DNA of 64,000 nt from an uncultured Verrucomicrobiales bacterium (GTDB lineage: Bacteria; Verrucomicrobiota; Verrucomicrobiia; Verrucomicrobiales; DEV007): the NCBI GenBank assembly GCA_913058215.1, contig CAJXQE010000001.1, forward strand, positions 1 to 64,000. The letters are read 5' to 3'. A model generated the notes under the pieces. The model was not told the origin of the DNA and did no database searches. It was given only the letters and a program-made list of their open reading frames with translations. Position numbers and translations under genes: made by a program. Positions 26,640 through 36,185 of the stretch are shown here, in pieces. Position 1 is the stretch's first letter; every line of letters starts with the position of its first letter.

Positions 26640-29600
26640 ATGAAGCTCCTTCTCAAGCCCCTCCTCTGCGCATTGGTCTGTGCTCTTGCCGTTTCGGCAA
26701 CATTTGCTGCCGAACCAACCAAAATCCTGTTCCTTGCCGGACCCCGCAGTCATGCTTCGGGTGATCATGAATTCAATGCCGGGTGTCTACTTCTGGCGAA
26801 GGCACTGAATGAGCAGAGCGGTCTCGAAATCGAAGCCACAGTCATCCAGGGCTGGCCGGAAGATGAATCGGCCTTCGATGGCGTTGATGCGGTAATTATC
26901 TATTCGGACAGCACCAAGGTGGTCGGGAAAGGCTGGGCGAAAACGGACGAGTTAACGAAGTCCGGCGTCGGTTTGATGTTCATGCACTACGCGGTGCATC
27001 CAAGTGCTGAACAGGGAAAACAATATTTCCAGCCATGGATCGGTGGCGCCTTCGAAACGGGCTGGTCGGTGAATCCGCACTGGGTGGCCGATCTGAAGAC
27101 TCTCCCGGATCATGCTATTTCCAATGGAGTGACCGATTTGGTTCGGGCTTACGATGAGTTCTATTACTCGATGCGATTCAGGGAGGAACGCGGCGAGGTT
27201 TTAGATCTTGTTACCGCCGTTCCAACGAAAGAGCGATTAAAGCGGATCATCAATTTGTGGAATGAGAATGGGATCAAGGGATTGGAGAAACCACAAACTT
27301 TAATGTGGGGCGTCGAGCGCGAAGATGGCGGCCGGGGTGTCGGATTTACCGGAGGACACTACCATCGGAACTGGGCCATCGATGGCTTTCGAAAAATTGC
27401 ACTGAACGCTATTGTCTGGGTCGCGGGGATGGAAGTTCCTCAGGGCGGTGTGCAATCCAAGCCGCTCACGGAAGATGAGCTGAATGCCAACCTGGACGAT
27501 TACGGAAAGCCGAATCCACGAATCCCTCTTCCAAAGGTCGAAGAATTTATGGCATTGCCTCCTGCGGATTTCGTCACGATGGAGGACCTCAAAAAACGGG
27601 AGGCAGAGAAAAAGGCGAAAGGCGCCAAAAAGAAAAAAGCGCCGCGACCTGCTCCTGCAAAAGCCGGTCCTCCAGCTGCCTACGAAAGCCCTGTGATGAA
27701 AAGCGGAGCAAAGGAACGCATCGCAAGTTTGGATGTCGACCTTGGAAAATCGAAAGAGCTCTACCTGCTTGTATCAAATGAGGGCAACACCTCCCACGAC
27801 TGGTCGGACTGGCTCGAACCCATGATCGAGTTTGCCGACGGAACAAAGATGTCACTCACTGAGCTGGATTGGGATTCTGCAAAATCCGTCGGCCAAACCC
27901 GGAAGAACAAGAACTATCAAAATCAGAAGCTGATCGTCGACGGAAAAGATTTCAGCAAAGGAATTGGAACGCACGCACCATCGGCGATCTATTTTAAACT
28001 GCCTAAGCCTGCCGTAAGATTGACAGGGAAAGTTGCTCTCGACGACGGCGGAGCGATTCGCGGCGGAAAATCGACTCCGGCGAAAGTTCGTTTTCTGGTA
28101 TACACATCGGCTCCTCCAGCAGGTGCGGAGAGTCCTGCTTCAGCGGCAAGTAATTTTGATCCAAAGAATCTCGATCCACAAAAAGTCGCGGCAGACCAGT
28201 TCATCGTTCCTGATGACCTCGAAGTCACAGTTTGGGCGACGACACCGATGTTGTTCAATCCGACGAACATGGACACCGATGCCCAGGGGCGAATCTGGGT
28301 AACCGAGGGAGTCAACTATCGTAGACACAAAGGCCGGCGCCCTGAAGGTGACCGTGTCGTCGTCTTACAGGATACAACAGGCGATGGAAAAGCCGACAGT
28401 GAGCACACTTTCGTCCAGGATCCAGAACTCGAGGCCCCGCTGGGAATCGCGGTGATGGACAACAAAATAATCGTGTCTCAACCACCTAACCTGATCATTT
28501 ATACGGACGTAAACCGGGATCTTAAATTCGATACCAGCGTCGACAAGCGGGAGAATTTATTGAGCGGTTTTAACGGCCGTCAGCACGACCATAGCCTCCA
28601 CGCAGTAACTGCAGGTCCCGATGGGAAATGGTATATCAATCAGGGAAATTGCGGAGCGAAGTTCACCGACGGCGATGGGAAAACCTATTCAATCGGCGGG
28701 CCCTATCAAGGCGGTGGCGGAGTCTTTTATAACAACAATCACGAACTCGGTGGTGTCGTGAGCGATGATGGTCGAATTTGGACCGGTGGCTTTGCTGCGC
28801 GGATGAATCGAGATACGACGGGCCTGACCGTTATCGGTCACGGGTTTCGTAATTCCTACGAACACACCGTCACTTCCCTTGGAGATGTTTTTCAAAATGA
28901 CAACGACGATCCTCCGGCTTGTCGGGTCAGTTGGATGATGGAAGGCGCATTTTTCGGATTCTTTTCCCGCGATGGAAAGCGCACCTGGCAAGCGGATCAG
29001 CGCCCCGGCCAATCTATTCCGGATGCTCACTGGAGGCAGGACTCCCCGGGAACGACGCCTCCCGGAGATGTTTATGGTAGCGGTTCTCCTACAGGAATCA
29101 CTTTCTACGAGAATGGTGCGCTCCCTGAAAAGTACAATGGAACCCTGCTCAGCTGCGAAGCTCGTGGTCAGGTTATCTTTGGATATCAGCCAAAACGCGA
29201 TGGTGCCGGTTTTGCCATGGAGCGAACCGACTTTATGAAAGCGAAACCCGGGACGCTCTTCCGTCCTTCCGATGTCATGATCGGTGCGGATGGGGCACTC
29301 TATGTCAGTGACTGGTTTGACCTCGGCGTCGGTGGTCACGCTGATCGCGATGAAAGTCTTTCCGGCACGATCTACCGAATTGCACCGAAAGGGTTTTCAC
29401 CACCTGAAAATTACAAGAAAGATCCTGCGAGTCTCTTGAGCAGCCCGTCTCCCAACATCCGTGATGCTGGTTGGGTCGCGCTGAAGGCGATGGGAGAAGA
29501 TTTGCTTCCTGCCGTGAAAATAGTTTCAGAAAACGAGAACCCATTCGTTCAGGCGCGCGCGACGTGGCTGCTTCCTTTTGCGGGTGAAAAGGGAATTGCG

Positions 29601-30698
29601 AAGGTGACGGAAATGCTGACATCGAAAGACGATAGCGATCGCCTGCTTGCCTACCGCGTGCTCCGCAATGCCGAATACAAATTCGACAAATCGACCATGA
29701 ACCGGCTCGTTGAAGACAACTCCCCTGCCGTCCGCCGGGAAGTCGCTGTGTCTCTTCGCTATATTGATGCTGCTGAGAAAACTGATTGGGTAGTTTCTTT
29801 ACTGACCCGTTTACCCAAAGACGATCGCACCTATCTGGAAGCATGTGGTCTTGCCGCAGAAACAGCAGAGGCGGATATCTGGGAACAACTGGAAGGCAAA
29901 ATGGGAGGCGATTCTCCAAGTGAATGGAGCGACCAGTTTGCCCGGATTTCCTGGCGTTTGCAAGTGGAGGCGGCTGTGCCTGCTCTCGTTGTTCGAGCCA
30001 AGGACGAAACACTAACCGATGCGCAACGAGCCCTCGCTGTCGAAACTCTCGCATTTACCCGAAGCCAGGCTTCTGCCGATGCGATGGCGAAACTGGCAGC
30101 TACCGAAAACCTCCCAGCAAAGCGCTGGCTCCTTGCGCGGGCATGGGGCGAATGGGAGTCCTTTGGAGTGCAGGACAAGCTGAAAGAGCTTGGTATCTAC
30201 GATCCCGAAAATGTCACAATCACTCCTATGGCGATGCCGAAGCCCAATGGTGAGTCAACACTGCCTCCAATTGCAGAAATCCTGAAATTGACCGGCGATC
30301 CCGATACCGGAAGAGCGCAGGCTGTCCGGTGCTACACCTGTCACAAAATCGAAGGCAACGGAATCGCCTACGGCCCCGATCTCCGGAAATGGATCACCGA
30401 TCAGGGTCTCGAAGCCTTCTATCGTGCCGTGATAGATCCCGCAGCCGAAATTGCTCATGGCTTCAATGGAGCCAGCGTAAAGCTGAAAGACGATAAGGGA
30501 TACATCCACGGTCTTGCCATCAGCCGGCAGGATCCGGTTATTATCCAATCCATGGGAGGTTTGACTCAAATTATTCCGAAGTCGCAAGTGGAGAAGGTTT
30601 CCAATTTCAAAGGTTCCCTGATGCTTTCCGCTGATCAATTGGGGATGAATGCTCAAAACCTGGCCGACCTCGCCGCCTATTTGAAAATGGTGAACTGA
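26640..30698 (+). CDS. ThuA / NPCBM / PVC-type dehydrogenase / cytochrome c fusion
   Basis: A 1352-aa exported multidomain protein starting at ATG 26640 with signal peptide MKLLLKPLLCALVCALA. In order: ThuA-like trehalose-utilisation domain (about 25-270), a Lys/Ala/Pro-rich linker (about 310-355), an NPCBM galactose-binding-type module (about 360-500, with GKDFSKGIGTHAPS), and a PVC-type six-bladed membrane-bound dehydrogenase domain (about 525-930, starting PDDLEVTVWA). HEAT-like repeats follow to about 1180, and a C-terminal heme-binding domain carries CYTCH at 1231-1235. The combination suggests oxidation of a bound sugar with electrons passed to the attached heme. The order of domains is read directly; the chemistry is inferred. 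Confidence 0.93.
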   Translation: MKLLLKPLLCALVCALAVSATFAAEPTKILFLAGPRSHASGDHEFNAGCLLLAKALNEQSGLEIEATVIQGWPEDESAFDGVDAVIIYSDSTKVVGKGWAKTDELTKSGVGLMFMHYAVHPSAEQGKQYFQPWIGGAFETGWSVNPHWVADLKTLPDHAISNGVTDLVRAYDEFYYSMRFREERGEVLDLVTAVPTKERLKRIINLWNENGIKGLEKPQTLMWGVEREDGGRGVGFTGGHYHRNWAIDGFRKIALNAIVWVAGMEVPQGGVQSKPLTEDELNANLDDYGKPNPRIPLPKVEEFMALPPADFVTMEDLKKREAEKKAKGAKKKKAPRPAPAKAGPPAAYESPVMKSGAKERIASLDVDLGKSKELYLLVSNEGNTSHDWSDWLEPMIEFADGTKMSLTELDWDSAKSVGQTRKNKNYQNQKLIVDGKDFSKGIGTHAPSAIYFKLPKPAVRLTGKVALDDGGAIRGGKSTPAKVRFLVYTSAPPAGAESPASAASNFDPKNLDPQKVAADQFIVPDDLEVTVWATTPMLFNPTNMDTDAQGRIWVTEGVNYRRHKGRRPEGDRVVVLQDTTGDGKADSEHTFVQDPELEAPLGIAVMDNKIIVSQPPNLIIYTDVNRDLKFDTSVDKRENLLSGFNGRQHDHSLHAVTAGPDGKWYINQGNCGAKFTDGDGKTYSIGGPYQGGGGVFYNNNHELGGVVSDDGRIWTGGFAARMNRDTTGLTVIGHGFRNSYEHTVTSLGDVFQNDNDDPPACRVSWMMEGAFFGFFSRDGKRTWQADQRPGQSIPDAHWRQDSPGTTPPGDVYGSGSPTGITFYENGALPEKYNGTLLSCEARGQVIFGYQPKRDGAGFAMERTDFMKAKPGTLFRPSDVMIGADGALYVSDWFDLGVGGHADRDESLSGTIYRIAPKGFSPPENYKKDPASLLSSPSPNIRDAGWVALKAMGEDLLPAVKIVSENENPFVQARATWLLPFAGEKGIAKVTEMLTSKDDSDRLLAYRVLRNAEYKFDKSTMNRLVEDNSPAVRREVAVSLRYIDAAEKTDWVVSLLTRLPKDDRTYLEACGLAAETAEADIWEQLEGKMGGDSPSEWSDQFARISWRLQVEAAVPALVVRAKDETLTDAQRALAVETLAFTRSQASADAMAKLAATENLPAKRWLLARAWGEWESFGVQDKLKELGIYDPENVTITPMAMPKPNGESTLPPIAEILKLTGDPDTGRAQAVRCYTCHKIEGNGIAYGPDLRKWITDQGLEAFYRAVIDPAAEIAHGFNGASVKLKDDKGYIHGLAISRQDPVIIQSMGGLTQIIPKSQVEKVSNFKGSLMLSADQLGMNAQNLADLAAYLKMVN

Positions 30699-30845
30699 TA
30701 GAGATTAAGCATCCTTCAAGATCGTGGATTACCAGTCGAAGCCTACGCATAATTCTTGACCCACCACATCTGATTCGTCCCATTTAGTTTTACCAATAGG
30801 TGCGCTTTTTAAAGCAACAGCTGGAGAGCTGGAATGGAATAGCAG

Positions 30846-30859
30846 CCCGATTTTTCGGG
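30846..30859 (+). promoter_or_regulatory. Hairpin at the ribosome binding site of the PD40 gene
   Basis: CCCGA-tttt-TCGGG forms a 5-bp stem whose right arm includes the only purine-rich stretch before ATG 30861, only one base from the start codon. It may limit ribosome access. The stem is short, so the effect could be small. Confidence 0.35.
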
Positions 30860-30860
30860 G

Positions 30861-32675
30861 ATGAAAACACCCTCATTCCTTCGAAACTCGCGAACCGGCA
30901 TTCTTACGGCAAGCCTCCTCCTTGCTGGATGGAGTCTGTCCGCCCAGGCCATTGAGAGAATCAACCTCGACACCATGGGCAACCAGGCTTCCGGGCCTTT
31001 CCCCGGCGGGGCTCGAATTTCGGCCGATGGCAACTTCGCAGTGTGGTCGACCGACTCTGCTCTGGATCCATCAGACAACAACGGTCTTCATGATGTCTAC
31101 CTGCGCGATCTGAATACGAACGTCGTTTCCCGGGTCTCGGTGGATGCAACTGGCGGAGATCCTGATGAAAATTCGACCAGTCCGGCGATATCTGCAGACG
31201 GGCGGTTCGTCGCGTTTGAATCCCGGGCAAGCGATCTGCTTGGGGCCGGTATTGATACCAACTCTTTGTCCGACATTTTCGTTCGAGATGTGGTCAACGG
31301 TGTCACGACCCGCGTGTCGGTCGCGACTGGTGGGGCTCAATCCACCAGTGGGTTTGCCGGCTCAACCAGCCCCTCGATCACCGGTAACGGGCGCTATGTC
31401 GCTTTCAGCTCCGGTTCCGACGATCTCATCGTGGGAGACAACAACGGCAATGAAGACATATTCCTACATGATCGAATTGCAAATAGCACCGTTCGTTTGA
31501 ACCTCGGACCATTGTCTGCGGAGGCCTCCGGTGGAGAGTCCTCCTCTCCTGCGATTGCCGAAAACGGCAGCGTGGTTTTCTTTCTCTCTTCCGCCACCAA
31601 TCTCGTTCCCGGAGTCACCAGTGGAAACCCGAATATCTTCGGCAGGGATCTCATGAGCAATAGCACCTTCCTGGCATCCAAAACCGCTGCGGGTGCCGAG
31701 CCGAACGGGGACTGCTTATTTCCCAGTGTCAGCGCAGACGGCAATCTGGTCGTCTACGCAAGTTCGGCATCCAACCTCGTTCCTATCGAAACCAGTATGG
31801 GCTACGACATCTATCTCTTCGACCGCAGTGGAGACACGACTACTCTCGTATCGGCGAACGTTGCAGGAACCCCGGCAAACGGTTTCACTTCTAATAATGC
31901 CCGAATTTCTGGAAACGGAGCTGTCGTCGGTTTCACCACCGACGCGAACAATCTCCTCTGGGAGCCGAGTGATAGCGGTGTCTATGACCTCTACGTCAAA
32001 GACTTGGCAAGCGGGAAAATTGCTTTGGTATCCGTCGGACTCAATGGAGCGAATCCCAACGGAAACAGCGACGGTTTCCCGGATTTCACCGATGATGGAA
32101 GTGCAGTCATCTTTTCATCTCTGGCCGGGAACCTCGTCCCCAACGATACCAACATGAGTCGTGATATTTTCATCGGAAGAATGATCAAATTTCAACCGGA
32201 CGATCAACCAGACAATTTAATCGGCAAGAACACGAACATCTTTGCTGCCAGCGGGGATAATATCTACAACGCAACGGGCGGAGGACAGAAACTCACCCGC
32301 ATATCCCGAAAGGCGAGACCCGTCACTGCCTTCTGGTTTATTCAAAATGATGGGGTTCACGACGACACCTTCACCCTCAAGGGCCCAATCGGGAACGCCT
32401 ACTTCAAGATAAGCTACTTCCTCGGCGCCAACAATGAAACTGCGGCCATCAAACAGGGAGTGTTCACTACGGATTCCATCGCACCACCGGAGCACCAGGT
32501 CTTTCGAGTGATCTGCAAACCATCACGTAGCAGGCTGAAGAAAGTGAAGAAGGTGCGGGGAAGAAAAAGAAGAACGGTCTGGTTGAAGAGAAACTACACC
32601 GCAAAATTGACTTCCACCTCAACCAGCGATCAGGCAGCAAAAGATACGGCGGCACTCCTGATCAAGCACAAGTAA
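30861..32675 (+). CDS. Secreted PD40/TolB-like beta-propeller protein with basic C-terminal module
   Basis: A 604-aa exported protein with signal peptide at about 1-30 (ILTASLLLAGWSLSAQA). Residues about 35-430 contain TolB/PD40-like blades with the recurrent pattern SADGRFVAFxSxAxxLVPxDTNxxxDIFVRD, seen about seven times, so a six- or seven-bladed propeller is likely. The last 160 residues (QPDNLIGKN onward) form a separate module related to the end of the ELWxxDGT protein at 2731, ending in a Lys/Arg-rich segment (VKKVRGRKRRTVWLKR) and a closing strand. The function is not known; a surface-exposed binding protein is likely. Confidence 0.87.
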   Translation: MKTPSFLRNSRTGILTASLLLAGWSLSAQAIERINLDTMGNQASGPFPGGARISADGNFAVWSTDSALDPSDNNGLHDVYLRDLNTNVVSRVSVDATGGDPDENSTSPAISADGRFVAFESRASDLLGAGIDTNSLSDIFVRDVVNGVTTRVSVATGGAQSTSGFAGSTSPSITGNGRYVAFSSGSDDLIVGDNNGNEDIFLHDRIANSTVRLNLGPLSAEASGGESSSPAIAENGSVVFFLSSATNLVPGVTSGNPNIFGRDLMSNSTFLASKTAAGAEPNGDCLFPSVSADGNLVVYASSASNLVPIETSMGYDIYLFDRSGDTTTLVSANVAGTPANGFTSNNARISGNGAVVGFTTDANNLLWEPSDSGVYDLYVKDLASGKIALVSVGLNGANPNGNSDGFPDFTDDGSAVIFSSLAGNLVPNDTNMSRDIFIGRMIKFQPDDQPDNLIGKNTNIFAASGDNIYNATGGGQKLTRISRKARPVTAFWFIQNDGVHDDTFTLKGPIGNAYFKISYFLGANNETAAIKQGVFTTDSIAPPEHQVFRVICKPSRSRLKKVKKVRGRKRRTVWLKRNYTAKLTSTSTSDQAAKDTAALLIKHK

Positions 32676-33024
32676 CAAGTTGATTGAACGCGCCACACCT
32701 CCCCTTCTTTCCTGCGCTCGACAATCGGGTGGGCAAGCCCGGTTTGCTGAATCGCTGAAGCGCGATAATCGTGGGCCCTTACAAAGGGTATCGGGTATCT
32801 CCGATGCTCTTTATTTGCTGTTAAACTTCATCAAATCTCTCAACCAATCCTATATGTATCGTCATCGATAGAAAATCCATTGTGCCCCTGATCGGAAAGC
32901 ATTGTCATGGCCGCTGGCATACGAAACAAATTGAAGCAATCGTATTTCCTGCCATTCGAGAAAGGAGCGAGACCATTGCCTGATCAAGGAGTTTAATCCG
33001 ATATAAGACCATCCAAATTATTGC
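32676..33024. other. Intergenic region without recognisable features
   Basis: 349 bases between the PD40 gene and the EF-hand esterase. I see no open frame with a credible start and no tRNA-like or terminator-like structure. It presumably holds the promoter of the esterase gene. A small RNA cannot be excluded by eye. Confidence 0.5.
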
Positions 33025-34098
33025 ATGAAGCTAAGTCAGTTTATTCTTCTCATTCTTTTCGTATGTGATCTCGGATTCAGCCAGGAGCCCGAGACCAAAA
33101 AACAACTTAGCCCCAATGAGCGCCTGGCGGGAATCCTCAAGAAATTCCCGCAGAGTGACGCCAACAAGGATGGGTCTCTTAGCAGAGAGGAAGCCGTCGC
33201 CTTTTTTCGCAAGCGTAGAGAAGGCATGGAGAAACCGAACAACAAACGGCGCGGTGGCGCCGAGCCGAGCCACGCCGACATTGCCTACGGCGATCATGAG
33301 AAGCAAGCTTTCGATATCTGGCTCGTTCCGGACGCAACGGAGCCAACGCCTCTGGTAATCTTCATCCATGGCGGAGGCTTCCGCAGCGGTGACAAGTCTG
33401 CAGCGCCGCCCTCAGTCGTCGACAAATACCTGAAATCCGGCGTCGCCTTCGCGGCGATGAACTATCGGCTTTCCGATGTCGGCCCGTATCCAATCATGAT
33501 GAACGACGCTGCTCGCGGGCTTCAGACGATCCGCCACCGCGCTGCGGGATGGAATATCGACCCGGAAAGAATCGCCTGCTACGGGGGCTCCGCCGGGGCA
33601 GGTATTTCGCTCTGGTTGGGCTTTCACGAAGATCTCGCCGATCCTGACAGCGACGATCCCATCTCGCGCCAATCCACTCGCATCGTTGCTGCTGGAACGA
33701 TGAATGGTCAATCCACCTACGACATCAATGTCTTTCGCGAATGGTTCGGCGTTCCTGATATGGAGCCGGGGCCTGCCCTCCCGGCATTTTACGGAATTGA
33801 GTCGGAATCCGATTGGGAAAGTGACAGCGTAAAAAGTCTCATGGTAGACGCATCAAGCATTAATCATCTCACGAAAGACGATGTGCCCGTCTACATGATC
33901 TACAGCCGCCCTAACACAATCGTCACCGTCGAGACGGGTTCGAGCGAATGGGTCCATCACGTGAAGCTCGGCCTCAGGCTCCAGGAGGCAATGAACAAGT
34001 TCGATCTTGAGTGTATTGTCACTGGTCCCGATGTGATTCCGGAAGACGATCCTTACGGTTCACTTGAGGAATTTCTGATCGAAAAAGTGAAGAGCTGA
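33025..34098 (+). CDS. EF-hand-containing exported esterase/lipase
   Basis: A 357-aa secreted protein with signal peptide at 1-19. A single canonical EF-hand loop (DANKDGSLSREE, residues 45-56) precedes an alpha/beta hydrolase domain of the BD-FAE/HSL-like type, with HGGGF (115-119) and nucleophile Ser189 in CYGGSAGAG. An Asp/His pair is expected near the C-terminus but is not clearly resolved: the family's usual late His is not obvious, the clearest being in the WVHHVKLG region. The EF-hand suggests calcium-dependent folding or cell-surface association. Another esterase in the carbohydrate-use neighbourhood is consistent with deacylation. Confidence 0.85.
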   Translation: MKLSQFILLILFVCDLGFSQEPETKKQLSPNERLAGILKKFPQSDANKDGSLSREEAVAFFRKRREGMEKPNNKRRGGAEPSHADIAYGDHEKQAFDIWLVPDATEPTPLVIFIHGGGFRSGDKSAAPPSVVDKYLKSGVAFAAMNYRLSDVGPYPIMMNDAARGLQTIRHRAAGWNIDPERIACYGGSAGAGISLWLGFHEDLADPDSDDPISRQSTRIVAAGTMNGQSTYDINVFREWFGVPDMEPGPALPAFYGIESESDWESDSVKSLMVDASSINHLTKDDVPVYMIYSRPNTIVTVETGSSEWVHHVKLGLRLQEAMNKFDLECIVTGPDVIPEDDPYGSLEEFLIEKVKS

Positions 34099-34296
34099 GG
34101 AGCTTGAGGAATTTCCCGAAAACACGGCCAGTTCCTCCATGGCTGAACAGGAGCGATGAGACGTCCAGGCACATTCCCCCGAAGCATCGACAAAGGCTTG
34201 TGTCATTGTTCTACTACGACCTCGCTCAATGGCTTAAGGACCACCGATTCTTTGAACTCTCAAAAGGTCACCCGTCAGTTCTTTTAAAAAAAACCA

Positions 34297-34324
34297 GTCA
34301 CAAAACGGTGTCGATGTTTAAGTG
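34297..34324 (+). promoter_or_regulatory. Putative ECF-type promoter of the sigma-factor operon
   Basis: GTCACAAAAC (34297-34306), a 12-base spacer and TAAGTG (34319-34324), preceded by an A-rich tract. The same two blocks with the same spacing occur upstream of the PSD1 gene. The right block ends 8 bases before ATG 34333, so a transcript from here would be nearly leaderless. Confidence 0.6.
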
Positions 34325-34332
34325 GTAAGTGA

Positions 34333-34875
34333 ATGGCTCAAAATATCGACGAATCTACCCGGCAAGTCACCCGCCTCTGGACCCTGGCACAGCCACGAGT
34401 CTCTGCGTTCGTGACTTCGGTCGTGCGCGATTTTCGAGATCGTGACGATCTGATGCAGGAAATCGCAGTCGCGATATTCGAGTCCTTTGACTCTTACGAT
34501 CCAAATCGACCGTTTCCACAATGGGCGCTTGGCGTAGCGCGGAATCAATTCAAGACCTACCTCCGCAAACGGAAACGTGATCGAGAGCGGCTCGTGTTCG
34601 ATAACGAGACGGTAGCGTGCGTGGAATCGGCCTTTGCAAGCGCGTCTTCCGGGGAACTGCAACAAATGGAGTTCCTCCAGGAATGCGTTCAGGAACTCGA
34701 CGGACGAGGACGGCAACTGTGCGAAATGCGCTACCAGGACGAACTGAAGCCGGCGACGATTAGCGAGGCAATCGGATTGCCGGGGACGGCGGTTCGCAAG
34801 GCACTCCAGAGGATTCGAGAACAACTTCGCAAGTGTGTCGAGCGCAAGGCGGCAACGGAGGGGCTTGGCCAATGA
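34333..34875 (+). CDS. ECF-type sigma factor, Rhodopirellula/Verrucomicrobium family
   Basis: RNA polymerase sigma-70 family protein of 180 aa with sigma region 2 (about 20-85, including RDRDDLMQEIAVAIFESFDSYDP and FPQWALGVARNQFKTYLRKR) and sigma region 4 (about 120-170, helix-turn-helix ATISEAIGLPGTAVRKALQR). Region 3 is absent, as in ECF sigmas. The features match the family described from Rhodopirellula and Verrucomicrobium. Its stop overlaps the start of the FecR-like gene by four bases (ATGA), a usual arrangement for a sigma factor and its regulator. A bipartite repeat upstream is shared with the PSD1 gene, suggesting autoregulation. Confidence 0.92.
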   Translation: MAQNIDESTRQVTRLWTLAQPRVSAFVTSVVRDFRDRDDLMQEIAVAIFESFDSYDPNRPFPQWALGVARNQFKTYLRKRKRDRERLVFDNETVACVESAFASASSGELQQMEFLQECVQELDGRGRQLCEMRYQDELKPATISEAIGLPGTAVRKALQRIREQLRKCVERKAATEGLGQ

Positions 34876-36173
34876 GTGACGAAATGGAAGATGAAATCAA
34901 CGCCTACCTGGATGAGTCCCTCTCCAGTGATGAGATGGCGGCACTGGCGGATTGGATCAAGGCGGATCCTGCGAATGCCCGAAGGTTCGCAATGGCTTCG
35001 ATGCTGCACGACCGACTGCAAAGCGAAATGAGCGCGATGAAGTCGGAAGAAGCGGAAAAGATCATCCCCTTCCCCGCTTCATGGTGGGCGATCGCTGCAA
35101 CGGCTGCCGCGGTAGTACTGTTTTTCGGAATCTGGCAGTTCTCGAACTCGAATCAAAACACCGACACTTTTGTGAGGATCGTCCGAGTGGAGGGAACCAG
35201 CTTGAAAGCCGGAGAGCGAAGAGGAGCCGGAGCAGTTCAATTGGATTCCGGCATGCTGCGGATCTTGTTCGACAGCGGTGTGGAGGTCACGCTCCAGGGA
35301 CCAGCAGATTTCGAACTGATCAAGGGCGATCTCATGCTCCTCAGCTCGGGTTTACTCACTGCCAATGTTCCGCCGGGAGCGGAAGGTTTTCGGGTCGATA
35401 CCCCAAGCGCGCAGATTACGGACCTGGGTACCGCGTTCGGAGTTCATCTCGACTCAGACGGAGCCTCACATGTGTCCGTGTTTGATGGCGAAGTGGAAGT
35501 CGAGGAACCGGCGTCCGGCACCATTAAGAGGTTAATCGAAGGTGAGGAGGTGGTCGTCACACCGGAACGTTCTGTTGAATCCGTTCCTCTTGATCTCACG
35601 CCCTACGAAAAACTCTGGCCGATTTCATCTGGAATCGAAGGTTCCACTGGAACGTTCAAACTAGCTCCGCCATGGCCACGCCGTCTGGGGCTGCAAATGA
35701 GCAACGATCATATCTCTATTGTTGCAGACGGCTACCGCCAAAAGCTCAGCGAACCGCTGAAGGTGAATATCTCAAGGGCCGGAAATGTGAGCGAGCTGGA
35801 TCAACTCTCCCCGGCCGAGATTCCGGCGGGAAGTCCACTCAGAAGCTACATTCTCCAATACCGGCCCGAGGAAGTGTTTTCACGCCGCTCTCCGGGCCGC
35901 TTGAAAGGAACAATCAGGTTCGATCATCCTGTCGCGGGTCTCATCGTTCTCCATGAGGAGTTTAAGGCCAGTGCCGGTCTGTTCTCGAGTAGGAAGACTG
36001 GCGAAGCGCATCCAAACCGAGAGCTGGAATTGACAGGTAGACCGAATGGTGACCGGATTGAGCTAAGCAAAGACATGCACACGCTCAGCGTCGATCTGGC
36101 GGGCTCGCGAAAGTCGTTCGATATCATTCGGGTAGTTGTGGATGCCTCTGATTCCGGTCCCGGGAAAAATTAA
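34872..36173 (+). CDS. FecR-domain membrane protein, likely sigma regulator
   Basis: A 433-aa protein translationally coupled to the sigma gene (start ATG 34872). A short cytoplasmic N-terminal helical region of about 70 residues, resembling an anti-sigma domain (INAYLDESLSSDEMAALADWI), leads to one transmembrane helix (WWAIAATAAAVVLFFGIW). Then comes a periplasmic FecR domain with the characteristic TPSAQITDLGTAFGVHL and VFDGEVEVEEP strands. The remaining about 190 residues are beta-rich without a recognised family; in related loci a LamG-like fold sits here. It probably senses an extracytoplasmic signal and controls the adjacent sigma factor. Confidence 0.88.
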   Translation: MSDEMEDEINAYLDESLSSDEMAALADWIKADPANARRFAMASMLHDRLQSEMSAMKSEEAEKIIPFPASWWAIAATAAAVVLFFGIWQFSNSNQNTDTFVRIVRVEGTSLKAGERRGAGAVQLDSGMLRILFDSGVEVTLQGPADFELIKGDLMLLSSGLLTANVPPGAEGFRVDTPSAQITDLGTAFGVHLDSDGASHVSVFDGEVEVEEPASGTIKRLIEGEEVVVTPERSVESVPLDLTPYEKLWPISSGIEGSTGTFKLAPPWPRRLGLQMSNDHISIVADGYRQKLSEPLKVNISRAGNVSELDQLSPAEIPAGSPLRSYILQYRPEEVFSRRSPGRLKGTIRFDHPVAGLIVLHEEFKASAGLFSSRKTGEAHPNRELELTGRPNGDRIELSKDMHTLSVDLAGSRKSFDIIRVVVDASDSGPGKN

Positions 36174-36185
36174 TTCAAAAACTTG

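Noticed and set aside
34063-34112. Direct repeat CTTGAGGAATTTC at the end of the EF-hand esterase gene and just after its stop
   Set aside because: Only 13 bases, no flanking signature of an insertion site or target duplication; probably a small local duplication.
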